Below, one piece after another: positions 1 to 6,630 of a DNA stretch of 8,676 bases. This DNA is from Chitinophagaceae bacterium. Its GTDB lineage: Bacteria; Bacteroidota; Bacteroidia; Chitinophagales; Chitinophagaceae. Each line of letters begins with the position of its first letter. Positions within the stretch are counted from its first letter, which is position 1. The notes under the pieces were generated by a model. It did not search any database. It had not been told where the DNA came from and saw nothing but the letters and a program-made list of their open reading frames with translations. The DNA lies in contig JACMLD010000125.1 of NCBI GenBank assembly GCA_014379785.1, positions 1 to 8,676 of the forward strand, in the 5' to 3' direction. Both the position numbers and the translations under genes were made by a program.

Positions 1-587
1 AGATCCTTAAAACCTACCGATTCAAAACTCCTTATATATTCAGGGGTTATGTCAAGCGACTTTATAGCCATCACATCATGCGTCCGAATGTCTCCAAAGG
101 CTGCTCTCGTCGATTTTATAAAGGCACCATCAATGCCGAGAGCCTTCATCGCAATGAGATCACCGTTTGACACATCTGAAAATCCGGCATCCTTCACAGA
201 TTTAATGTAATCCGCATCTACCCCCAGTGCTTTCCGTGATACGAGTTGATTTCCAAAATCCTCATCGTTATCATAATCCGACGGTCTGCCATCCGTCTTA
301 GCGGCATCACGCATATCTTTTATGTACTTACCATTAATGCCCTGCGATTTAAAGGTGACCAATTGATTCAGTGTCACATTTTTATATCCGGCATTTCTGA
401 TTTCCTGGATGTACTCACGGTCTACATTAAGCGATTTAAGTGGAATGAGTTCCCTTAATTTAAAATCGGCAAATCCGCTTTCCTTTATAGATGTGATGTA
501 CTTTTCATCAATCTTCAGAGCGGCGAGCGGAATGAGATCGTGTTTTTTGACATTGTCATATCCGTTCTTTTTCAGCATTTCAACATA
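1..587 (-). repeat. Tandem ~87-bp (29-residue) coding repeats in the M56 peptidase tail
   Basis: Residues 438-632 of the M56 protein divide into consecutive units starting at an aromatic residue: 438-466, 467-495, 496-524, 525-563, 564-592, 593-620, and a partial unit from 621. The common pattern is Y-I-x-x-(I/V/M)-(K/R)-x-(A/S)-G-(Y/F)-x-(D/N)-(V/F), about 5 residues, then L-(I/V)-x-(L/M/F)-K-(S/A)-L-(G/N)-(I/V)-(D/N). Four units are exactly 29 residues. One is 28, and unit 4 is expanded to 39 by an acidic segment. The DNA copies have diverged, so the repeat is conserved at protein level rather than freshly duplicated. From memory, similar repeats with a 'G-I/V-x-x-E-Y/F-I' core occur after M56 domains in Acidobacteriota and Bacteroidota. 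I could not verify this here. Confidence 0.88.
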
Positions 588-1898
588 TGAGCGACGAAGA
601 TCAACAAAGAAAAAAACCATCATATCCTCTTCATCATTCACATCCACAGCTTCCTTTTTAAGGTAGTCGGCAAAGTTTTTATCTGCCACAAACTTGTAGC
701 GGCCCATTCCCTGTTCACCTTCAAATTTTCCCGTGCATTGCATGGTACCTGCCTCTCGTTTAATTTCAAAAGTGCCTGACTTATCGCGGGGAAGGGAGCC
801 GAGTTCGCTGAGCAGGAAGGTTGAACTGTTTGAAGAATGGTGGACATCGTCATCGTTTTTAAACTGCACAGAGACCTTGTCAGCCTTGATCGTCGCAAAC
901 CAGGCACCTTCTGTATCCAGCCTCATGTCTTTTCGTGGTTGATCCTGTTTTGCATTCTTATCAGTTCGTGCCACATCGTCCTGCGCGAGGGCAAGTGGCT
1001 TGTTTAACAACAGCGCCGCCGTGACGAGGACCGGAATGATAAAAAGGTATTTCCATCCGGTATGCAGATTTGATTTTTTTCTGTTCATCATGACTAATCT
1101 TTTTTTAAGTAGTGATTGATTGTAGTTTGTAGTCAGGCTGAGTGGAAAATGCGGCGCAGAAACCTTCAGCAGGCTTAACTGATAGCTTGATTTATCCACC
1201 TCGTCCTGGCGGAGGAGATTCTCATCTGTCAGATATTCCAGGTTGGTCTCAAGTTCCTTCCTGTATACCCACGCAAACGGATTGAACCATTGAAAAATCA
1301 GAACAAGCTCTGCAAGAAGGATATCAGCCGTGTGGCCATCACGGATATGAATTTTCTCGTGCAGCAGTATCTGATTGTAAGTTTCCCAATCGTATTTGGC
1401 CGGATTGATAAATATATTGTTACCAAATGAGCAGGGCGCTGCGTCGCTGTTTAACTCAACGATCCTGTATCGTCCGTCAATAATGGCGGGTTTCGAATAG
1501 GCTCGATATAAAAGAATAAACAGTTGCATCAGAAAATTCAGTCCGAGGGCTATCACACCAAACCAGTATAACCAGAGTGCCCAGGTCTTGAGGCTTTCCC
1601 ATGTAATCGCATTCTCGGCAACCGTTATCGGTTCCGCAGCATTCGCCGGTTTCTCAATGACCGGAAGGAAGTTCGCCGGAGTAACAGTTGTCACAGGCTT
1701 TTGTGACACTGATTGCACCGCTGGTTGAATAGAAAACTTGCCTGGTACTGGTATAAGCGGCAGACCAAATGATACTATCAGACACGCCGCCAAAACGAAT
1801 CTGTTCAGGCGGTAGAATGTCTCACGCTGGAGCAGAAGCTTGTAGAATGCGAGACAGGCACCCAATATCAGACCCGCATGAATAATATATGGTATCAT
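1..1898 (-). CDS. BlaR1-type M56 family membrane metallopeptidase with C-terminal repeat array (3' end beyond window)
   Basis: Translating the minus strand from the ATG at 1898 gives 632 uninterrupted residues that run off the left edge, so the C-terminus is missing. Hydrophobic segments lie near residues 3-22, 33-51, 106-130 and 282-304. Between the third and fourth is the zinc-protease motif HEKIH (180-184), followed by NLEYLTDE with the likely third zinc ligand E221, as in peptidase family M56 (BlaR1/MecR1). Residues about 305-437 form an extracytoplasmic domain with W333 and the motif REAGTM (381-386). Residues 438 onward are about 29-residue repeats. Classical BlaR1 instead carries a penicillin-binding sensor here; no SxxK/KTG-type transpeptidase sequence is seen. 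The start codon overlaps the blaI stop (ATGA), so the two are translationally coupled. By family analogy, a signal outside the inner membrane triggers the protease and leads to loss of the BlaI partner. The signal is unknown. M56 assignment is firm; the sensing role is inferred. Confidence 0.9.
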   Translation of the reverse strand, partial: MIPYIIHAGLILGACLAFYKLLLQRETFYRLNRFVLAACLIVSFGLPLIPVPGKFSIQPAVQSVSQKPVTTVTPANFLPVIEKPANAAEPITVAENAITWESLKTWALWLYWFGVIALGLNFLMQLFILLYRAYSKPAIIDGRYRIVELNSDAAPCSFGNNIFINPAKYDWETYNQILLHEKIHIRDGHTADILLAELVLIFQWFNPFAWVYRKELETNLEYLTDENLLRQDEVDKSSYQLSLLKVSAPHFPLSLTTNYNQSLLKKRLVMMNRKKSNLHTGWKYLFIIPVLVTAALLLNKPLALAQDDVARTDKNAKQDQPRKDMRLDTEGAWFATIKADKVSVQFKNDDDVHHSSNSSTFLLSELGSLPRDKSGTFEIKREAGTMQCTGKFEGEQGMGRYKFVADKNFADYLKKEAVDVNDEEDMMVFFFVDLRRSYVEMLKKNGYDNVKKHDLIPLAALKIDEKYITSIKESGFADFKLRELIPLKSLNVDREYIQEIRNAGYKNVTLNQLVTFKSQGINGKYIKDMRDAAKTDGRPSDYDNDEDFGNQLVSRKALGVDADYIKSVKDAGFSDVSNGDLIAMKALGIDGAFIKSTRAAFGDIRTHDVMAIKSLDITPEYIRSFESVGFKD

Positions 1899-2257
1899 GA
1901 TTTTTTGTCTTTTATGATTTTCAAAATTTCTTTTAAGTCATCTTCAGAGAGGTTTTCCTCTTTTGCAAAAAATGCAAGCATACGCGGATAGGAATTGTCG
2001 AAGTACTGACTGACAATATCTTTCATGGAGTGCTTCTGATAATCTTCCCGTGATATGAGGGGATAATAGCAATAAATATTGCCGACCGATTCGTGCGAAA
2101 GAAATCCTTTTTCTTCGAGGATTTTGACGATGGTGGCTACGCTGTTGTAATGTGGACGTGGCTCGGGCAACTGGGGAATGACATCCCGGATAAATGCCTT
2201 TTTCAAGTCCCAGAATGCCTGCATGATCTGTTCTTCCCTTTTAGCGAGTTTTACCAT
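1895..2257 (-). CDS. BlaI/MecI/CopY family transcriptional repressor
   Basis: This is a 120-residue protein, close to the usual 120-130 of the family. The N-terminal half is a winged helix: LAKREEQIMQAFWDL (about 4-18) is the first helix, the recognition helix is around YNSVATIVKILEEKGF (37-52), and the wing is SHESVGNIYCYYPLIS (54-69). The C-terminal half (about 72-120) is helical and matches the dimerisation part of MecI/BlaI. In staphylococcal BlaI, cleavage occurs at an Asn-Phe bond before the last helices; the corresponding position here appears to be A95-F96 in RMLAFFAKEE. The gene overlaps the M56 peptidase start by 4 bp, the standard repressor-sensor arrangement. Paired dyads upstream (2285-2316) suggest that it represses its own operon. 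It could also act on distant genes. Family assignment is firm; targets are inferred. Confidence 0.94.
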   Translation of the reverse strand: MVKLAKREEQIMQAFWDLKKAFIRDVIPQLPEPRPHYNSVATIVKILEEKGFLSHESVGNIYCYYPLISREDYQKHSMKDIVSQYFDNSYPRMLAFFAKEENLSEDDLKEILKIIKDKKS

Positions 2258-2273
2258 GGAAATAAGCTTTCCA

Positions 2274-2318
2274 CAATAATACTACTAATTAATTAGGAGA
2301 ACAACTAATTTCTTAGGA
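2274..2318 (-). promoter_or_regulatory. Candidate blaI promoter with two BlaI-type operator dyads
   Basis: The 86-bp gap between the pump stop and the blaI start contains CTAATTAATTAG (2285-2296), a perfect 12-bp palindrome. A second near-palindrome, CTAATTTCTTAG (2305-2316), begins exactly 20 bp further upstream. The surrounding 20-bp blocks (2284-2303 and 2304-2323) match at 15 of 20 positions. On the minus strand TTG (2304-2302) is followed after 20 bp by TATTATTG (2281-2274), one mismatch from the Bacteroidota -7 box TAnnTTTG. The perfect palindrome therefore sits between the two promoter boxes. A BlaI dimer there would block transcription, and the 20-bp spacing would put two dimers on the same face of the helix. 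The dyads are seen directly; binding and promoter use are inferred. Confidence 0.62.
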
Positions 2319-2343
2319 AAGGATAAAAACAGGGGTTGAATGG

Positions 2344-5300
2344 TTAATATTTTCCATCTGGAACCGCTTTGGTTTGCGCGTTTTCCCGCTTGCGAAGACT
2401 TATCCGGGTGATCACCACAAACAAAACGGGCACAATGAAGATTGCGAGCAAAGTCGCTGCCAGCATACCTCCCAGCACGGTCCATCCCATCGTCGATCTG
2501 GCAATGGCGCCGGCTCCCGATGCAAAAGCCAGTGGCAAAACTCCCAAAATAAAAGCCAGTGAGGTCATAATAATAGGACGCAGACGGATCCGCACTGCTT
2601 CCAGCACCGCACCCACGATCGACATGCCATTGTCGACCCTTTCTTTGGCAAACTCAACGATCAGGATCGCATTCTTTGCCGCCAGACCGATCAGCGTAAT
2701 CAAACCTATCTGTGCGTAGATATTGTTTGTCATGGACGGCATGATCGTGAGTGTCACGATGGCTCCAAATGCTCCCAGTGGTACGGCCAGCAAAACCGAG
2801 AAAGGAACCGACCAGCTTTCATACAATGCCGCGAGAAAAAGAAAAACAAAAACGATCGACAAAGAAAATATGATGATGGTACTCGAGCCTGCTTTCAACT
2901 CTTCGCGACTCAATCCGGAAAATTCATAACCATATCCTTCCGGCAATACTTTCGCAGCTACATCCTGCAATGCTTCGATGGCCTGTCCACTGCTGTATCC
3001 TGGTGCTGGATTGCCATTGACCTCTGCAGAACGGAAAAGATTGAAATGCGAGACCAGCGGCGCGTTTTCTATCACAGTAGTAGTCATCAGTGTACTCAAA
3101 GGAATCATGGACCCCTCACTGTTCTTCACATAATATTGCTGCAGATTGGCAATGTCGTTTCTGTACATCGTGTCCGCCTGAGCCACTACCCTGAAGTTTC
3201 TGCCGTAGAGCGCAAAGTCGTTGATATACCGGCTGCCCAGAAAGGTTTGAAGGGTTGTATAAATTTCAGCAATGTTCACTCCCATTTTTTTCGCCTTCTC
3301 CCGGTCGACCTCCACTTTATAGCCGGGCGTTTTTGCAGTAAAAAAAGAAAAAGCCCTGCTGATCTCTTTTCTTTTGTTGAGTTCGCCCAGGAAAGTCTGC
3401 AAAGTTCTTTCAAAACCTTTTATATCGTCATTGCTGCCGCGCTGCTGCAACTGAAAAGAGAATCCTGCTGTCTGTCCGAGACCCGGGATAGCCGGTGGCG
3501 GAATGACGACAATATTCGCTTCGCGAATGCTGGCAAATTCTTTCTGCAACTGCGCAATGATGCCTGCTAGCTGAAGCGTTTTATCCTTTCTTTCATCCCA
3601 GGGATCAAGGCTTGTAAAAATGGTACCGCTGTTTGATTTTGTGGCGAAGGTCACAACGTTCAGACCACCGAGCGCTGCGTAATGCTTGATGCCCGGCGTT
3701 CTATCCATGATCTTCATCATGGTGTCGAGCACATTGAGACTTCTTTGTGTAGAAGATGCTTCAGGCAATTCAAAAGTCACAAATAACCTTCCCTCATCTT
3801 CGGTTGGAATAAATCCGGTTGGTTTGTTTTTAAACAAAAGTCCGGTACCCACAAAAATACAAAGCAGCAAAACGATGACATAACGGGCACCCTTAACTGC
3901 TCTTCGCACACCGAGGGTGTATCGCAGTGAAACCTTTTCAAACCAGTTATTGAATACATAGAAAAACCTGTTGAGTCCTTTCGATTTGCTGCTTACTTCA
4001 GAAGGCTTGAGCAGCAAAGTACACAGGGCGGGTGTAAGGGTCAGTGCCACAAATGCGGAGATGAGGACCGAGATGGCAATCGTCATGGCGAATTGCTGGT
4101 ACAATCTACCCACTATACCCGGAATAAATGCAACTGGCACAAAAACCGCCGCCAGAATCAGTGCAATGGCAATGACCGGTCCGGATATATCCTTCATGGC
4201 TCTGTAAGTCGCCTCTTTCGGTGTCAGCTTTTCATGATCTATATAATGCTGCACGGCTTCCACTACCACGATGGCGTCATCCACCACAATACCGATGGCC
4301 AGTACAAAACCAAAAAGCGTGAGTGTGTTGACAGTAAAACCGAGTGGAATAAACAATGCGAACGTGCCGATGATTGAAACGGGAATAGCGAGTACCGGGA
4401 TCAGCGTTGCCCGCCAGTTTTGAAGAAACAGGAATACAACGAGCACAACCAGGAGCAATGCTTCCACGAGGGTGGTTACTACCTCTTCGATCGAAACCTT
4501 TACTACCGAAACCGATTCAAAGGGTACGACATAATCGATGTCCTGCGGGAAAGATTTTTTCAGACTCTCCATAGCTTCCGTTATACCGGCTGCAGTTTCC
4601 ATGGCATTGCTGCCTGGGGCCTGGTAGACGAGGAGATAAGATGCGCGTTTACCGTCGACAAATGAATTGCTGGCGTAGCTGAATTTTCCGAGTTGGATGC
4701 GTGCGACATCTTTCAGATATACGATGGAACCGTCTCCGGGTTTTGATCTTACGATGATGTTGTTAAACTGCTCTACAGAACTCAGCCGGCTGTTGGTGAA
4801 TACGCTGTATTCAAATGCCTGTACCGAATGTTGAGGCGGAGCACCGACTGAACCTGCGGCTATTTGCAGATTCTGATCCTGCAGTGCTGACACCACTTCG
4901 CCTGCGGATAGTCCAAGCTGCGCCAGTTTATCGGGCTGCAACCATACCCTCATGCTGAAATCGTCTGCCCTGGTAAATATGTCGCCCACGCCTTTCACGC
5001 GGAGGAGTGCATCCCGAACGAAAATATTTGTGTAGTTGTCTATAAAGGTCACGTTGTGCGTGCCTTTTGGAGAAAACATGGCCACGAGCAAAAGGATGCT
5101 CGGATTTCTTTTCCTTGTGATAATGCCCACTCTTTTTACGTCATCCGGCAACTGCGGAGTAGCAATGCCCACACGGTTCTGAATATCGAGTGCAGCAATA
5201 TCCACATCGGTGCCCACATCGAGTGTGACGTTGATGGTAGAACGTCCGTCGCTCGTGCTGTTCCCCTGCATATATGCCATTCCGGGAACACCATTGATCT

Positions 5301-5505
5301 GCGTCTCTATTGGTGTCATGACCGTTTGTTCAACCGTCTGCGCATCTGCACCTGTGAAGTTTGCCGTCACCTGAATGAGTGGCGGCGAAATCGCAGGATA
5401 CTGGCTCACCGGCAGGTTTACCAATGCAAGCAAACCAACGATTACAATGACAATGGATATAACGATGGCGGTAATGGGACGCCTGATAAATGTATTCGCT
5501 ATCAT
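2344..5505 (-). CDS. AcrB/MexB-like RND (HAE1) multidrug efflux pump, inner-membrane subunit
   Basis: The protein has 1053 residues, full length for AcrB/MexB (about 1040-1050). The N-terminus MIANTFIRRPI is typical: a short cytoplasmic stretch, then the first membrane helix (about 10-29). Two halves each carry a large periplasmic loop and a membrane bundle. The proton-relay acids are D409 and D410 in GIVVDDAIVVVEAV. K944 (LAAKNAILIVEF) and R974/T981 (RIRLRPIIMTS) correspond to AcrB K940, R971 and T978, so the proton pathway looks intact. Other HAE1 landmarks are QNLQIAAGSVGAPP (211-224), GFIPTEDEG (564-572) and GTIFTSLDPWDER (627-639). The pattern is drug/amphiphile type, not the heavy-metal (CusA) type. 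The start overlaps the adaptor stop (ATGA). It would act as a proton/drug antiporter trimer with the adaptor and outer-membrane factor encoded just upstream. Substrates cannot be read from the sequence. Confidence 0.96.
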   Translation of the reverse strand: MIANTFIRRPITAIVISIVIVIVGLLALVNLPVSQYPAISPPLIQVTANFTGADAQTVEQTVMTPIETQINGVPGMAYMQGNSTSDGRSTINVTLDVGTDVDIAALDIQNRVGIATPQLPDDVKRVGIITRKRNPSILLLVAMFSPKGTHNVTFIDNYTNIFVRDALLRVKGVGDIFTRADDFSMRVWLQPDKLAQLGLSAGEVVSALQDQNLQIAAGSVGAPPQHSVQAFEYSVFTNSRLSSVEQFNNIIVRSKPGDGSIVYLKDVARIQLGKFSYASNSFVDGKRASYLLVYQAPGSNAMETAAGITEAMESLKKSFPQDIDYVVPFESVSVVKVSIEEVVTTLVEALLLVVLVVFLFLQNWRATLIPVLAIPVSIIGTFALFIPLGFTVNTLTLFGFVLAIGIVVDDAIVVVEAVQHYIDHEKLTPKEATYRAMKDISGPVIAIALILAAVFVPVAFIPGIVGRLYQQFAMTIAISVLISAFVALTLTPALCTLLLKPSEVSSKSKGLNRFFYVFNNWFEKVSLRYTLGVRRAVKGARYVIVLLLCIFVGTGLLFKNKPTGFIPTEDEGRLFVTFELPEASSTQRSLNVLDTMMKIMDRTPGIKHYAALGGLNVVTFATKSNSGTIFTSLDPWDERKDKTLQLAGIIAQLQKEFASIREANIVVIPPPAIPGLGQTAGFSFQLQQRGSNDDIKGFERTLQTFLGELNKRKEISRAFSFFTAKTPGYKVEVDREKAKKMGVNIAEIYTTLQTFLGSRYINDFALYGRNFRVVAQADTMYRNDIANLQQYYVKNSEGSMIPLSTLMTTTVIENAPLVSHFNLFRSAEVNGNPAPGYSSGQAIEALQDVAAKVLPEGYGYEFSGLSREELKAGSSTIIIFSLSIVFVFLFLAALYESWSVPFSVLLAVPLGAFGAIVTLTIMPSMTNNIYAQIGLITLIGLAAKNAILIVEFAKERVDNGMSIVGAVLEAVRIRLRPIIMTSLAFILGVLPLAFASGAGAIARSTMGWTVLGGMLAATLLAIFIVPVLFVVITRISLRKRENAQTKAVPDGKY

Positions 5506-6617
5506 GGACGCGGCTGGGATTTAACTGCTGAACCCGTTCTCAGTTTCTGTATACCTTCTGTGGCTATTTTTTCACCTGATTCAAGTCCTTTCTGTACAAT
5601 AATATTTTCACCGATGCGGGTTCCGAGCGTGATACCGCGTTGTACCACGGTATCTGCCTGTACTACATAAACAAAATATTCACCCATCTGCTCTACAACA
5701 GATTTATATGGTATGAGCAACTGTTGGGTACCGCCGTTGTTGAGAATGCGAACCGTTGCACTCATGCCTGGCTTCAATGTTTTTTCTTTGTTGGGAAACG
5801 AGAGTCGCACTTTGATGGTACCCGTCTGGGGATCCACTGCCCGGTCGATGAGCGCAATAGTGCCTGGAATTGGATAGGTTTCTCCACCGGGCAGATTCAA
5901 CGTAAAAGCCGAATCTTTTGCCTTGTTATCAGTTTTTTGAAGGGATATGAATCTGGTAATGTCTTTTTCGTCGACAGCAACATCTACTGCTACCGGGTCA
6001 TCTGATGATACGGTGTTAAGCAATGTAACGCCCGGAGAAACAGCAGCGCCCATCTTGACCAATGAAATACCAATCGTACCGGTCAGCGGCGAATAAATAT
6101 TGGAGTACCTCAGTCCCGTCTGCACATTGCGAACATTGGCTTCCGCAGCGGAGACCTGCATTTTCGCGGTCTGAAGATCTGCCAGTGCATGATCAACCAC
6201 CTGTCTTGCGATGGCATCTTTCTTCTGGAGGTCGAGATAGCGGTCCGCATCCTGTTGCGCACGCGCCAGGTTTGCCTTCGCCACATTCAGATTGGCAACC
6301 GACTGATCCACTCCTGCCTGGTATTGTTGCTGATCGATGGAATACAATTTCATTCCTTTGGTCACCTGTTGTCCGTCTTTAAAATGAATACCAGTGATAT
6401 AACCCGATACCTGCGGCAAAATCTGCACTTCATTGAGCGCAGCGATTGTACCCGGATACTGATTATAATAAGTGGCATCGCCCGCCTTTACTTCATAGGT
6501 CGCTATTGACACAGGCGGCGGTGGGGCGGGAGGTGGCGGCTTTTCTCCGCATCCGACAACGAAGCATGCAAAGAGAATGATGGTAAAAGAAAAAACAGTG
6601 CGATGATTGCTATTCAT
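5502..6617 (-). CDS. RND efflux periplasmic adaptor (AcrA/MexA-like membrane fusion lipoprotein)
   Basis: I chose the ATG at 6617, giving 371 residues. An upstream in-frame ATG at 6701 would overlap the outer-membrane gene by 71 bp and put 28 non-signal residues ahead of a clear lipoprotein signal. From 6617 the protein begins MNSNHRT, then a hydrophobic core and the lipobox VVGC with Cys23 as the lipidated residue. A proline tract (27-35, PPPPAPPPP) follows as a flexible tether. The first lipoyl-like half is about 60-95 (LPQVSGYITGIHFKDGQQV). An alpha-helical hairpin rich in Q, A and D runs about 97-160, and the second lipoyl half contains SPLTGTIG. Beta-barrel and membrane-proximal domains follow, including PGMSATVRI near the end. 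It would bridge the pump and the TolC-like channel. It starts 13 bp after the outer-membrane gene stop and overlaps the pump gene by 4 bp. Confidence 0.95.
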   Translation of the reverse strand: MNSNHRTVFSFTIILFACFVVGCGEKPPPPAPPPPVSIATYEVKAGDATYYNQYPGTIAALNEVQILPQVSGYITGIHFKDGQQVTKGMKLYSIDQQQYQAGVDQSVANLNVAKANLARAQQDADRYLDLQKKDAIARQVVDHALADLQTAKMQVSAAEANVRNVQTGLRYSNIYSPLTGTIGISLVKMGAAVSPGVTLLNTVSSDDPVAVDVAVDEKDITRFISLQKTDNKAKDSAFTLNLPGGETYPIPGTIALIDRAVDPQTGTIKVRLSFPNKEKTLKPGMSATVRILNNGGTQQLLIPYKSVVEQMGEYFVYVVQADTVVQRGITLGTRIGENIIVQKGLESGEKIATEGIQKLRTGSAVKSQPRP

Positions 6618-6630
6618 AAAATCAGGTTGT

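Noticed and set aside
638..907. Minus-strand frame of 89 codons within the M56 gene
   Set aside because: It is shifted relative to the continuous M56 frame. The M56 frame through the same bases gives the coherent domain with REAGTM.
2324..2343. Terminator after the pump gene
   Set aside because: The stretch after the stop has a short T run on the minus strand, but no inverted repeat precedes it.
3046..3570. Plus-strand open frame of 174 codons inside the pump gene
   Set aside because: It is antisense to the conserved periplasmic region of the RND pump, with no recognisable domain or initiation context.
5056..5670. Long plus-strand open frame (204 codons) opposite the pump and adaptor genes
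   Set aside because: It lies antisense to confidently identified pump and adaptor sequence. Its translation is rich in Cys, His and Arg and resembles no protein family, so it is a shadow frame.
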